Notes: generated by a model not told the origin, from the sequence alone. A stretch of 64,000 nt of DNA from Halorarius halobius (GCF_024298865.1 NZ_CP101161.1:2811227-2875226); one strand, 5' to 3'. Positions 39,319 to 48,934 are shown, numbered from the stretch's first letter. Numbers and translations: made by a program.

Positions 39319-40437
39319 TTACGGCATCGGAAGGATGCCGCCCGTCGTCACGACTCCCGCGAGTTCGAGCAGGCCGACCAGCAGGACGCTGACGACGATA
39401 CCCGCGGCCGCCGGGTCGAGGTGCGTGTCGGCGTGGGCATACAGCGTCCGCTGGGCGAGTTCGGCGACGACCCCCGCGACGATACCGAGCACGCCGCCGG
39501 CCAGCACCGCCAGGTAGGGCTGGACCGCCGATTCGAGTTCCGCGGGCGTGAGTCCCCCGTCCAGTAGCGTCGGGTCGGCGGCGCCGACCAGCGCGACGAC
39601 GACGACACCGGCCGGGAGCGCCATGTGGTGGACGACCGGAACCCGGCCGTCGGAGTCGGCGACCAGAAGGGTCGCCGCCGTGATGCCGAACGCGAGGAAC
39701 GGTGCGCCCGTCTCGTAGGTGACGAATGCGGCGAACGCGCCGACCACGAACCCGAGTAGGGTGACGTTCGCCCACTCGCTCTGGTCGGGGAGCCAGGGCT
39801 CGACGACGTAGCGGGTGCCTGCCGTGGCGGCCTCCTCGGCGGACTGCTGTTCGGCGTCCGAGACCGCTCCGGGCCGGCGTGGGCGATGCTCGCGGCGCTC
39901 GTACGGGGACATATCGAGCAGTCCGTGGCGCACTTCGCCGACCAGCGGATAGCCGAACGCCACCCGGTGGAGAAGCGCCGACAGCACAATCGACAGCGAA
40001 ATCGGGTCGGTGGGGACGCCCACGGCGGCGAGTCCCACGGCGAGGCCGTAGCCGACGAGACCGAACACGCCACCGACCGCGAGCACGTCGGGGTCGGTCC
40101 CGACGGGAACGCCGACGCGTTTCGCGGCGTGGTATTCGAACCCGTCCTCGCCGCCCCCGCGACCCGCGTACGCCGCCGCCGCGGCGCCCCCGGCGAAGGC
40201 GACGTGGGGGCCCAGCGCGGGGCCGAATCCGAGCGCCGCGGTGATGCCCGTCGTTCCGAGCGCCGCGGGGTCGCCCCCAGCGGCGGCGACGATCCCGTTG
40301 GCGACGCTCGTGGCCTGTCCGACGAGCACCGCGACGCCGGCCAGTCCGTACGCCCGGAGTCCCCCCAGTGCGGCCCCGAGTGCGCCGCCCGCGAACGCGA
40401 CGACCCCGAGGGTGACGAGCGTCTCGACTGCTACCAT
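39319..40437 (-). CDS. Polytopic membrane protein, function unknown
   Basis: This 372-residue protein has about ten hydrophobic, Gly/Ala-rich segments. A soluble acidic loop interrupts them in the middle (about 175-225, MSPYERREHRPRRPGAV). No transporter signature was recognised. It resembles haloarchaea-specific hypothetical membrane proteins. The ATG at 40437 starts MVAVETLVTLG in the first helix. Confidence 0.65.
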   Translation of the reverse strand: MVAVETLVTLGVVAFAGGALGAALGGLRAYGLAGVAVLVGQATSVANGIVAAAGGDPAALGTTGITAALGFGPALGPHVAFAGGAAAAAYAGRGGGEDGFEYHAAKRVGVPVGTDPDVLAVGGVFGLVGYGLAVGLAAVGVPTDPISLSIVLSALLHRVAFGYPLVGEVRHGLLDMSPYERREHRPRRPGAVSDAEQQSAEEAATAGTRYVVEPWLPDQSEWANVTLLGFVVGAFAAFVTYETGAPFLAFGITAATLLVADSDGRVPVVHHMALPAGVVVVALVGAADPTLLDGGLTPAELESAVQPYLAVLAGGVLGIVAGVVAELAQRTLYAHADTHLDPAAAGIVVSVLLVGLLELAGVVTTGGILPMP

Positions 40438-40512
40438 GACTGGACCACCGCTGGCGTGCCAGACATCTCTGTAGGGGCCTGCTCGAAGCGGGAAGGTATA
40501 ACTGACTATCCG

Positions 40513-41007
40513 CTACAGGTCCTCGAGCGCGGCCCGGAAGAAGAAGCCGAGCGCGAGATGCTCGCGCATCGCCGCCGCGACGGTTTCCCGGCACGCCTCC
40601 TCGTCGTCGATGCGGTACTCCTTCGTCCGCACGAGTTCGTGGACTTCGAGGACGTCATCGTCCTCCAGTTCGTGGAGGCGGGGGTACACCGTGCCCGGAC
40701 TGAGGTCGGCCCCGAACACAGATTCGAGGTCCTCCATCAGCCCTTTGCCGTGGGTCCGGCTGTCGCGTAGCGCCACGAGCATCAGGAGAATCTCGTCGAG
40801 GTTCGACTTCACCGTCTCCTCGGCGAACTCGAACTCGCCGTCCTCGAACAGGGACTCGGTGACGGCCGCCAGTATCGCCTCGGACCGCTGTTCGATGCTC
40901 TCGTCGTCCGCCGACCCCCCGCCGACCATCTCCCGGTAGAGCTGGCCGACTGAGACGCTCCCTTCCTGCACGTCGGCCAGCTCCGTACCGTCGGCGTTCG
41001 TCGCCAT
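40513..41007 (-). CDS. PadR-family transcriptional regulator
   Basis: This 164-residue protein has an acidic N-terminal extension of about 60 residues. A PadR winged helix follows (LDEILLMLVALRDSRTHGKGLMEDLESVFG, then LSPGTVYPRLHELEDDDVLEVHELVRTKEYRI), with a C-terminal helix for dimerisation (LALGFFFRAALEDL). The effector and targets are unknown. The ATG at 41007 gives MATNADGTELADVQEG. Confidence 0.8.
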   Translation of the reverse strand: MATNADGTELADVQEGSVSVGQLYREMVGGGSADDESIEQRSEAILAAVTESLFEDGEFEFAEETVKSNLDEILLMLVALRDSRTHGKGLMEDLESVFGADLSPGTVYPRLHELEDDDVLEVHELVRTKEYRIDDEEACRETVAAAMREHLALGFFFRAALEDL

Positions 41008-41086
41008 GCCGTGGTAGTGTCGGCCTACGCACTTAAACTCGGGGGCTGTTATCGAGAACTGAAACCCCCCTACCGATACGGTCGAA

Positions 41087-41431
41087 TTACTCGCGGGCGA
41101 CGAACGGGTCGGTTCGTGCCGGCGGCCGGGGGGCTCCCAGAGCGGCGGCCATCCGGCGGTGCACCTCCCGGGCCGCAAGTTCGCAGGCCGGATGTATCCC
41201 CTCGCCTGCGGCGCGTTCGTGCCAGGCAGTCGCGGACGCGAAGCGTACCGTCGCACCGGAGACGGAATCGACGAGCCGGCTCTCGGGGGGCCGTGCGTCG
41301 AACAGGTCGAGCGCCCGGTGGAGTTCGACGAGACTTACCGGCGCCTCTAGTGCCACGCGCCGTGTCAGGTCGCCGAAAAACTCCGCACCCCGGTCGTCCG
41401 GGGCGGTACCGACCTCGTCGGGGGCGGACAT
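41087..41431 (-). CDS. Haloarchaeal protein of unknown function
   Basis: This 114-residue soluble protein is rich in Ala, Arg and Glu, with helices such as SLVELHRALDLFDARPPESRL and CELAAREVHRRMAAALG. No motif was recognised. The ATG at 41431 (MSAPDEVGTAPDD) has typical acidic codon use. It sits alone between the PadR gene and a small plus-strand gene. Confidence 0.5.
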   Translation of the reverse strand: MSAPDEVGTAPDDRGAEFFGDLTRRVALEAPVSLVELHRALDLFDARPPESRLVDSVSGATVRFASATAWHERAAGEGIHPACELAAREVHRRMAAALGAPRPPARTDPFVARE

Positions 41432-41555
41432 AGCCGGCTCTTGAAGTTCAGTGCGTAAAACCGTTCACGTCCGTTCACCACCGCCGGCCGTTCCAGTTTC
41501 ACTTTCACTCCGCGGTAGGCTCGGCTTAACTACGCGTCCGGGCCTATCCGCAGGT

Positions 41556-41738
41556 ATGAGCGCCAGCATCGATACCGTCCGCACCGATACGACGAACCGG
41601 GAGGCCGACGCCCCCGACCAACGAAAACTCGACGTTTCCGAACTCGACCCCGACCGGGTGGCCGACTACGCCCGGGAGACCGACGCGATGCTCTACTTCG
41701 AGCGCAAGGGCGGCCGGACGTACCTCGTCGCCCGATAG
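41556..41738 (+). CDS. 60-residue haloarchaeal protein
   Basis: This small acidic protein has a predicted helix (VADYARETDAMLYFERKGG) and a C-terminal strand (RTYLVAR). The ATG at 41556 follows a weak CTTAACTA element about 27 bases upstream. No function recognised. Confidence 0.55.
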   Translation: MSASIDTVRTDTTNREADAPDQRKLDVSELDPDRVADYARETDAMLYFERKGGRTYLVAR

Positions 41739-41794
41739 GGCCAACGCTTGCCGGACGCCGAGCGTTTTTGAGCGGGTCGGCTCTCGGTCCCCCC

Positions 41795-42847
41795 ATGTTC
41801 CTCCTCTACGGCGCGTACGGCTACACCGGCGAGTTGGTCGCCCGCGAGGCCAACGCCCGCGGCCGCGACGTCGTGCTCGCGGGACGACGAGCCGACCCGC
41901 TCGACGACCTCGCCGCGGAACTCGACTGCGAGCGGCGTGTCTTCCCCGTCGACGCGGCCGCCGACCACCTGGACGGCGTCGACTGCGTGCTCAACTGCGC
42001 CGGGCCGTTCGCGGAGACGGCCGACCCGATGGTCGACGCCTGCCTCGCCACCGGGACCGACTACCTCGACGTGACCGGCGAGATGGAGGTGTTCGAGGCC
42101 CTCGCGGCCCGCGACGCCGCGGCGGAGGCGGCTGGCGTCACGCTCCTGCCCGGCGTCGGCTTCGACGTCGTCCCGACGGACTGTCTCGCGGCCCACCTCG
42201 CCGAGCGCCTGCCGGAGGCGACCCATCTCCGACTCGGCTTCGATGCGCTCGGCTCCGTCTCGCCCGGCACGGCCGCCACCGCCGTCGACTCGCTCGGCGA
42301 GGGCGGCGCGGTCCGCCGTGACGGCCGCATCCAGCGGGTTCCCTCCGCCTGGAAATCGCGGCGAATCGACTTCGGCGACGGCGAACGCACCGCCGTCACC
42401 ATCCCCTGGGGCGACGTGGCGACGGCCTACTACACGACCGGCATCGGCAACGTCGAGGTGTACGCGGGCGTCCCGCCCGGCGCGGTGCTCGCGCTCCGGG
42501 CCTCTCGACCCCTGGAGCCGTTGCTGTCGCTCCCGCTCGTCACCGACACGCTCCAGTCGCTGGTCCACCGGGTCGCGGCCGGCCCCGGCGAGCGAAAGCG
42601 AGAACGGACGACGTGTCGTGTGTGGGGCGAGGCGCGCGTCGTCGGGGAGTCGGGCATCGAGCGCCGGGCCGTGTCGCGACTTCGAACGCCGAACACGTAC
42701 GCGCTCACCGTCGACTCGGCGCTGGCGGCAGTCGAGCGGACGCTGTCGGGCGACGCGCCCGCCGGGTTCACGACGCCCGGCGGGGCGTTCGGTCCGGAGT
42801 TCGTCCTCGGACTCGACGGCGTCGAGGGGTTCGACGACGCGGGCTAA
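41795..42847 (+). CDS. Saccharopine dehydrogenase-like oxidoreductase
   Basis: This 350-residue protein has an N-terminal NAD(P)-binding Rossmann fold (LLYGAYGYTGELVAREA, residues 3-19, with AGRRAD after beta-2). The family loop CVLNCAGPFAETADPMVDAC and the LPGVGFDVVPTDC region follow. Family members include the trans-acting enoyl reductases of lipid synthesis, so reduction of an isoprenoid or acyl substrate is possible, but lysine metabolism is unlikely from context. The ATG at 41795 starts directly at the Rossmann strand. Confidence 0.82.
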   Translation: MFLLYGAYGYTGELVAREANARGRDVVLAGRRADPLDDLAAELDCERRVFPVDAAADHLDGVDCVLNCAGPFAETADPMVDACLATGTDYLDVTGEMEVFEALAARDAAAEAAGVTLLPGVGFDVVPTDCLAAHLAERLPEATHLRLGFDALGSVSPGTAATAVDSLGEGGAVRRDGRIQRVPSAWKSRRIDFGDGERTAVTIPWGDVATAYYTTGIGNVEVYAGVPPGAVLALRASRPLEPLLSLPLVTDTLQSLVHRVAAGPGERKRERTTCRVWGEARVVGESGIERRAVSRLRTPNTYALTVDSALAAVERTLSGDAPAGFTTPGGAFGPEFVLGLDGVEGFDDAG

Positions 42848-43347
42848 TCGAGGCGCTCGGACGTCTCGCGGTGCTCGTCGGCCAACTGGGCGTAGCGGTC
42901 GCCGGCGTACGCCCACGGCGACTCCTCGACTTCCTTCTTCAGTTCGGCGGGCGTCCCCGCGAACAGTGTGTTGGCGGGCACGTCGGTGTCCTCGGTCACG
43001 AGCGCGTTCGCGCCGACCATCGCGCGCTCGCCGACGGTCGACCGGTCGAGCACCGTCGCGCCCATCCCGACGAGCGCCCGCTCCTCCACCTCGGCGCTGT
43101 GGACGATGGCGTTGTGGCCGACCGTCGCGTACGGGCCGATGCGGGCCCCCTCGTGGAGGACCGCCCCGTCCTGGACGTTCGCACCCTCTTCGAGGTGTAT
43201 CGCCCCGTGGTCGCCGCGCAACACCGCGTTCGGCCAGACCGATGCGTCCGCGTCGAGCGTCACGTCCCCGATGACGACCGCGTCCGGGTCGACGTACGCC
43301 GACTCGTGGATGTCGGGCTCCGTGCCGTCGAACGAGCGAAGTACCAT
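42844..43347 (-). CDS. Gamma-carbonic anhydrase-like hexapeptide protein
   Basis: This 167-residue left-handed beta-helix protein has hexapeptide repeats (VIGDVTLDADASVWPNAVLRGD, NVQDGAVLHEGARIGPYATVGHNAIVHS). Zinc ligands of the YrdA/CaiE/Cam group are visible as VLHEG and HNAIVHS. It could be a carbonic anhydrase or a ferripyochelin-binding-type relative. It is convergent with the saccharopine-like enzyme with a four-base stop overlap. Confidence 0.85.
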   Translation of the reverse strand: MVLRSFDGTEPDIHESAYVDPDAVVIGDVTLDADASVWPNAVLRGDHGAIHLEEGANVQDGAVLHEGARIGPYATVGHNAIVHSAEVEERALVGMGATVLDRSTVGERAMVGANALVTEDTDVPANTLFAGTPAELKKEVEESPWAYAGDRYAQLADEHRETSERLD

Positions 43348-43385
43348 AGCGGGGTCTCGGCGTGGGCCAGTAAAACCCCGGCGGC

Positions 43386-44690
43386 TCAGGCGTCGGTCTT
43401 GGCGACCCGATACCAGTCGCCGTCCCACGACAGCAGATACTCGAACAGCGCCTTGATGGCCGCGATGCCGAACACGGGGAGCAGGGCAGGGACGAGGAGC
43501 CACCGCCAGCCGAGGCGGTCGACCGCGCCGTTCGCGCGGTCGGCGAGGCGGACGGCCCCGACGGCCAGCGCCAGCGACCCCAGCGGCATGAGCACCCACG
43601 GCGCACCGCCGAGTGCGACAAGCACGAACAGCTTCGCGGCCAGCCCGACCATCAGCAGGCTTCCCAGCAGGGTGCCGGCCGCGACGACCACCGAGAGCTC
43701 GTCCCGGTGGCTCCGGGGCGGGATGGCCGAGCCGAGCAGGTGGTGGGCCGTCTGCACGTAGCCGGTCATCCAGCGCTTGCGCTGGCCCCACCAGTCGACG
43801 AGCGAGTGAGCCGCCTCGATGCGCGAGGGGTAGCCGACCAGTTCCTCGACTTCGACGCCTTCGCGGTAACAGCGGTGTGCGAACTCGTAGTCCTCCGTCA
43901 GGAGCGTCTCGTCGTAGCCGCCGACCCGCTCAAACGCCGCCCGCTCGAAGACGACGGCCCGACTCGCGGCCATCCGGAAGTCGGTCAGCAGATACAGCGG
44001 CCGGCGCCCCGCGTACGACAGCAGCACCGACTCGACGTACGACAGCGCCTCGACGAACCCGGTGGCTCCGGGCACGGTCCGCCCCTGAACGGCCTCGGCG
44101 CCGTCCTCGAGGCGGTCGACCGCGGCCGCGAGGAACTCGGGGTGGACCCGCTCGTCGGCGTCGAACACCGCGACGTACGTCGCGTCGGCGACCGAGACGG
44201 CGGCGTTGACTGCGCCGGCTTTCGACCCCGGTGTCACGTCGTTGACGAACACCTCGACCGGGCGGTCACGGGCCAGTTCGCGGGCGCGGGCCAGGGAGGC
44301 ACTGTCGTCGGGTTCGCAGGCCACGACCACCCGGACGGGCTGTGTCGACGCGAGCAGGCTCTCGACGCTCCGGTGGAGCACCTCGCTGTCGCGGTACACC
44401 GGGACGACCGCCGTGACCCTCTCGTCTGTCGGGGTGGGCGCATCGCCGCGGCCGCCGAGAGATACCTGCGCCGCGAGCAACAGACCCGACCCGGCGGTCA
44501 GCAGGGTGAACAGCGTCGCGGACACCACGGCCTCCGTCACGGCGACGACGAGCACCACCGCCAGCAGGTCGACCCGGAGAGCGAGGACCTGTATTCCCCG
44601 GAGGAGCGCCGACCAGAGAACCACTCCTGTGAAGCCGGCCGAACAGGCGTGCTCGACCGTCTCGCGGGGGGAGAGGCGTGGTACCTTCAT
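43386..44690 (-). CDS. Membrane glycosyltransferase, family 2
   Basis: This 434-residue protein has two N-terminal membrane helices (about 20-75). A GT2 domain follows with VTAVVPVYRDSEVL, a DADE-type DxD (AVFDADERVHPEF), an ED motif in LLTEDYEF, and the processive-enzyme motif QRKRWMTGY. Three to four C-terminal membrane helices end the chain. This architecture matches processive or membrane-bound hexosyltransferases. It may contribute to an exopolysaccharide or glycolipid. It is close to the N-glycosylation cluster but separated by an unrelated small gene. Confidence 0.82.
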   Translation of the reverse strand: MKVPRLSPRETVEHACSAGFTGVVLWSALLRGIQVLALRVDLLAVVLVVAVTEAVVSATLFTLLTAGSGLLLAAQVSLGGRGDAPTPTDERVTAVVPVYRDSEVLHRSVESLLASTQPVRVVVACEPDDSASLARARELARDRPVEVFVNDVTPGSKAGAVNAAVSVADATYVAVFDADERVHPEFLAAAVDRLEDGAEAVQGRTVPGATGFVEALSYVESVLLSYAGRRPLYLLTDFRMAASRAVVFERAAFERVGGYDETLLTEDYEFAHRCYREGVEVEELVGYPSRIEAAHSLVDWWGQRKRWMTGYVQTAHHLLGSAIPPRSHRDELSVVVAAGTLLGSLLMVGLAAKLFVLVALGGAPWVLMPLGSLALAVGAVRLADRANGAVDRLGWRWLLVPALLPVFGIAAIKALFEYLLSWDGDWYRVAKTDA

Positions 44691-44761
44691 CGGTCGGCGG
44701 TCAGTCAGACCTCCGACGTATGTTTTGTGTTCTCCGACGCCCGCAGGGGCGTTTCGCCCGG

Positions 44762-44998
44762 TCAGCGGCCGTAGGAGTGGCCGACGACGACGGCCAGTGC
44801 GTGCGCGAGGAGGAATCCGGCGACGGTCACCGCATCGACCCCGCGGAGGACGAACAGCGGCAGGTAGACGGCCGGGAGGACTACGCTCGTCCAGAAGCCG
44901 AGCGCCTCGGCGGATGCCGTGAGCAACGCCTGCACGAGGTTCCGGTCGCGCCCGGTGTCGAGCGCGGGCACGGCGTCGGTGATGCTCCCTCCCTGCAT
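44762..44998 (-). CDS. Small two-helix membrane protein
   Basis: This 78-residue protein has an N-terminal soluble part and two hydrophobic segments (about 31-50 and 55-75), ending HSYGR. The ATG at 44998 starts MQGGSITDAVPALD. Function unknown. It is 58 bases after the DUF368 gene on the same strand and could be the last gene of the aglB-DUF368 unit. Confidence 0.6.
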   Translation of the reverse strand: MQGGSITDAVPALDTGRDRNLVQALLTASAEALGFWTSVVLPAVYLPLFVLRGVDAVTVAGFLLAHALAVVVGHSYGR

Positions 44999-45056
44999 AC
45001 TACAGCGTCCCGACCACGCACGTATCAAGCTACGCCGAACTGCGACCCAATTCCGT

Positions 45057-46019
45057 TCAGTAGTCGATGTCGTCGGTGACGTAATCGAGGCCGAGCACAA
45101 GCCCAGCGCCCACGATGCCGGCCACGGCGACGGTCCCGAGGACGGTCACGGTGAGGCCGTCTGTCGCCCTCGCCACCTCCAGGTACGGCGCACGGAGCGC
45201 GCCGACCATCAGCGCGACGAGGAACGTCAGCGTCGCCGCGTGGTAGCGTTCGAGCGCCCACCGCACCGCGTGGGCGACGGTCAGCAGTCCGATGACGGCG
45301 CCGACGCCGAACGTGACGAGCGCGGCGAGCGGGTCGGCGAGCGACCCGGCGTCGCCAGACAGCGCGTCTCGGACGCCTCCGAGTACCGCCGCCGGAAGCC
45401 CGGACATGAACTCGTACTGTCCCAGCAGGACGAGCAGGAACGCTCCCGAGATGCCCGGCAGTATCATCGCGGTGATGGCGATGCCGCCGGCGACGAACAG
45501 CACGGGAAGCGTCGTCGGGAGCAGGCCGCTCTGGGTGATGCCCGACACGAGAAACGCGAGGGTGAACCCCACCAGGCCGGCGGCGACGCGCCCAGCCGTG
45601 TCGAGCGCCACCTCGTCGCGCAGGACGACCGCGCTGGCGGCGATGAGTCCGAAGAAGAAACTGTACGTCGGCACGGGATGCTGGGTGACGGCGACGTGCA
45701 TCACGCCGGAGACGCCGGCGGCCGCGGTCACCACGCCGGTTCCAAGAAGCACCAGAAACGGCACGTCCATCGCCACCAGCGCGCGGACGAACTCGGTGCG
45801 ACCGTCACGGGTGTGGAGCCGTGGGACCAGTTCGAGCACCCGCGGGTCCAGCGCGGTCAGCGCGCCGATGAGCCGCTCGTACACGCCGACGATGAGCGCG
45901 ATGGTGCCGCCGGAGACGCCGGGGACGGCGTCGGCGGCGCCCATGAACGCTCCCTTCAGGTAGACGAACAGGTAGCCACGGACGCCCGGCGCCTCGTCGG
46001 TGCGCGCGCGGTCCTCCAT
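45057..46019 (-). CDS. DUF368 polyprenyl-phosphate transporter (PopT-like)
   Basis: This 320-residue polytopic membrane protein of the DUF368 family has the family signature GAFMGAADAVPGVSGGTIALIVG at residues 24-46. It is repeated in the second half (ITAMILPGISGAFLLVLLGQYEFM), showing two inverted repeats. Bacterial DUF368 proteins (PopT) return undecaprenyl phosphate to the cytoplasmic side. Here the carrier would be dolichol phosphate. The ATG at 46019 overlaps the aglB stop (TGATG), so it is translationally coupled to the enzyme that frees the carrier. Family assignment is firm; the archaeal substrate is inference. Confidence 0.85.
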   Translation of the reverse strand: MEDRARTDEAPGVRGYLFVYLKGAFMGAADAVPGVSGGTIALIVGVYERLIGALTALDPRVLELVPRLHTRDGRTEFVRALVAMDVPFLVLLGTGVVTAAAGVSGVMHVAVTQHPVPTYSFFFGLIAASAVVLRDEVALDTAGRVAAGLVGFTLAFLVSGITQSGLLPTTLPVLFVAGGIAITAMILPGISGAFLLVLLGQYEFMSGLPAAVLGGVRDALSGDAGSLADPLAALVTFGVGAVIGLLTVAHAVRWALERYHAATLTFLVALMVGALRAPYLEVARATDGLTVTVLGTVAVAGIVGAGLVLGLDYVTDDIDY

Positions 46020-48934
46020 CAGCCGGCGCGTGCCGCTCGCGGCGGGGCCGCAAGCGACGAACTCGTGTTCGCGTCCGTCGTGTTCGTTCCGTCGCTGGTG
46101 TTAGCCGAGGTGTCGGTGTCGGTCGTGTCCGTCCCGTTCGTGTCGGTCGTGTTCGTCTCGTTGCCGTCCTGGCTCAGGTCGATGGACCGGCGCTGGAGTT
46201 CGACGGTGACCGGCTCGTCCGACTCGCCGATGACCTGCGCCTCCGTGACGTTCGCGGTGCCGCTGTGGCGGACGTAGGTGCCGTTGTCGAACGACTCGAA
46301 CTCGGTCGTGACCTGGTAGGGGCCGACGGCCCGCACGTCGACGTTGGTGTACCCCTCGGCGGTGCCCCACTGGTCGTACCCCTCGGTCGAGTACGGGAGC
46401 GTCATCGTGAACTCGCCGTCGGGGCCCGTCCGGGCGTGCTGGCGGTAGACGAACGTCTTGTTCGTCGAGTCGATTCGCATCCGCACGGTCGCGGTGACGT
46501 TGCTGTTCGCCGGAGCCTGTCCTTCGAGGGTCGCACCGGGGACCCGCTCGAACGTCTTCACCCACGAGTAGTTCTGCCCGAGCTGGAGCGGCCCGACCGT
46601 CCGCTCGCTGGCGTGGACCAGCCGGTAATGCTCCAGCGCGGGGATGTCCTTCGAGGGGTAGCCGGGGAGCCCACCGATCTGTGCGGTGCCGTCCTGCCGG
46701 ACGAACTCACGGGCCGCGGACATGTTGGGGAACGTCTTGATGGTGCGGCCGTTCTCGGGTGCGAGCAGGTACGTTCGCCCCTCGCCGGTCGTGGTGTCGA
46801 AGTCGGTGACCACCGGCGTTCTGAACTGGTCGGGAGAGGTGGCGCTACCGTGGAACTGGTAGAGCCGCACGCGCAGGCTCTCGTAGGAGCGGGGCGCGTG
46901 GATGACCCGCGACGCCTGGCCCGTCTCGGGACTGAAGATGGTCCGGGCCACGTCGTTGTCCAGGTTCGTGTCGGTGTCCGAGAGGCCGTACTCCGTCTCG
47001 AACACCAGCGGCGCGGAGAACTTCGTGGTGCCGGCGACGCCGAGCTGGTAGTCGACGACGACGTAGCGAGTGTCCTCACCGCTCTGGTGGTCCATCACGT
47101 CCGAGGCCGCCGACTCGTTGGGGGCAAGTAGCGCGTTCGCCGCCTCCGTCGCGCCCTGCTGGAACGGGTTGGCGTTCGGGATGCGGTGACCCAGAACGGT
47201 CAACCAGTGGCCGTAGTCCCACCACGCCATCACGCCGTACGTCCCGTCGCTGTAGTCGTAGTCGTCGGTCGGCTCGTAGGTGCCGTAGTAGTCGAGCGAC
47301 TGCTCGCCGCCCGTACCGTACGCGCCCTCGACGGGCGTGTTGTCCTGCATCCAGTCGAGCGAGCCGGTCCAGGCGCTCACCTCGCCCGGCCCCGACCGGT
47401 CCTGCGTGACGGCCCACGCCGATGTGCCGAGCGTCAGCGGCGCCACGACGAGCACGAGCACCGAGAGCACGGCCATCACCTGGTACGCCTTGATGTCGTC
47501 CAGCGAGTCGACCGCCTCGCCGATGTCGACGAGGTCGAACACCACCATCGCCAGGTAGCCGTTGAGCGCGGCCACCGGGATGGCGAAGTAGTAGTCGAAG
47601 CGGCGCTGGGTCATCGTCGCCATGAACAGGAACGCGGCGAGCACGAGGACGAACATGTGGTCGGTCCGGCCGTCGTCGGCGACGGCGAACTTGTACAGCA
47701 TGAGCGCGAACCCGCCCACAGCCGTGTAGATGGCCAGCCCGTACGACTGCATGAAGAACGTGGAGGCGGCCTCGACGGGGATGGGCTGTGCCTCCGCGAC
47801 GGTCCGTGACTGGGCCGTCGCGTCGTAGCCGAACACCCGGAGCACCTGGTTCACGAGGTAGTCGAAGAAGCCGGGGGCGGCGACCGCGAGCAGGCCGGCA
47901 CCGGCCAGCCCGATGCCGAGAATCGTCAGCGGGTAGTACCAGTCGCCGATTTCGCGGTCGTCCCAGACGCGGGCCAGCGCCGCGAGGAACGCACAGCCGG
48001 CGGCCAGTCCGAACGCGAGAAGCGGCTGGAGCAAGGAGAGTGCCACCGCCGACACCGTGAACGTGTCCGCGGTGACGAGCGTCAGCAGGCCCGCAACGAC
48101 GCCCATCGTGACGCCGGGAACGGCGATGTGGTCGGGGCTGATACCCCGGACCTGATGAACGGACATCGCGATGGCGAAGAAGATGCCGAGGATGCCGAGC
48201 ATGAACACGCCGGGCGGCCACGTCCAGAGATACAGCGCGAGCGCGACGCCGGCGAGCCCACCCCAGAGGACGGGTCGTTTGAGCGCGCCCCAGTCGCGGG
48301 CCGTCGCGAGTTCGTACACCGGCTTCTCCTCCTCGGCGACGACGAGGCTGGTGGCGACCGCAACCGCCGCCGTCGCCAGGAAGAACGTCTCCGCGATGTG
48401 GTGGTCGGAGAACCCGACGACGCCGCGGGTCAGGAACTGGCCCGTCGTGAGGGACAGCAGTAGCACCGCGACCAGCCCCCCGTTGCGGTCGGAGACCCGC
48501 TTGGTGAGGTAGTAGGCGGGGATGAGCGCGAGCGCCCCGAACACGGCCGGTGCGAACAGATGCGTCATCGCTATCTGCTGTTCGGTCGGGGAGCCGAGCC
48601 CCACGACCAGCGCCGCGGTCGCGATTAGCTGGTCGTACAGCGTGCCGAACTGGCCGGAACTGGTGCCGTACGGGTAGTACGTCCAGGGGTCGAACGGCAT
48701 CGTGAACGGCCAGTTCTGGACCGTGTACGTGACGGTCCGGAGGTGGTACCAGGCGTCGTTCCCGGCGAACAGCACCTCCCCGCCGGTAGTGAACTCGTCC
48801 CAGCCGCGGGTGCGAACCCACAGCGAGAACACGACCGCCAGCGTCAGGAGGGGAACGTGGTAGTACTCACGAACGAGGTCGAGGACGGACTTCTCCTCTA
48901 GCTCGGCGGAGAACTGCTCGGTGAGACCACTCAT
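46019..48934 (-). CDS. aglB: Oligosaccharyltransferase AglB (STT3 family)
   Basis: This 971-residue membrane enzyme transfers lipid-linked glycans to Asn in N-X-S/T sequons on the cell surface. Catalytic motifs are GNDAWYH (first acidic motif, 58-60), GFSDHHIAE (second, about 174-182) and the sequon-binding WWDYG (571-575). About thirteen membrane helices precede a large extracellular C-terminal domain. The far C terminus is a Thr/Asn/Asp-rich tail with about six sequons. The ATG at 48934 has a TATA box about 28 bases upstream. It is first in an operon with DUF368. Confidence 0.95.
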   Translation of the reverse strand: MSGLTEQFSAELEEKSVLDLVREYYHVPLLTLAVVFSLWVRTRGWDEFTTGGEVLFAGNDAWYHLRTVTYTVQNWPFTMPFDPWTYYPYGTSSGQFGTLYDQLIATAALVVGLGSPTEQQIAMTHLFAPAVFGALALIPAYYLTKRVSDRNGGLVAVLLLSLTTGQFLTRGVVGFSDHHIAETFFLATAAVAVATSLVVAEEEKPVYELATARDWGALKRPVLWGGLAGVALALYLWTWPPGVFMLGILGIFFAIAMSVHQVRGISPDHIAVPGVTMGVVAGLLTLVTADTFTVSAVALSLLQPLLAFGLAAGCAFLAALARVWDDREIGDWYYPLTILGIGLAGAGLLAVAAPGFFDYLVNQVLRVFGYDATAQSRTVAEAQPIPVEAASTFFMQSYGLAIYTAVGGFALMLYKFAVADDGRTDHMFVLVLAAFLFMATMTQRRFDYYFAIPVAALNGYLAMVVFDLVDIGEAVDSLDDIKAYQVMAVLSVLVLVVAPLTLGTSAWAVTQDRSGPGEVSAWTGSLDWMQDNTPVEGAYGTGGEQSLDYYGTYEPTDDYDYSDGTYGVMAWWDYGHWLTVLGHRIPNANPFQQGATEAANALLAPNESAASDVMDHQSGEDTRYVVVDYQLGVAGTTKFSAPLVFETEYGLSDTDTNLDNDVARTIFSPETGQASRVIHAPRSYESLRVRLYQFHGSATSPDQFRTPVVTDFDTTTGEGRTYLLAPENGRTIKTFPNMSAAREFVRQDGTAQIGGLPGYPSKDIPALEHYRLVHASERTVGPLQLGQNYSWVKTFERVPGATLEGQAPANSNVTATVRMRIDSTNKTFVYRQHARTGPDGEFTMTLPYSTEGYDQWGTAEGYTNVDVRAVGPYQVTTEFESFDNGTYVRHSGTANVTEAQVIGESDEPVTVELQRRSIDLSQDGNETNTTDTNGTDTTDTDTSANTSDGTNTTDANTSSSLAAPPRAARAG

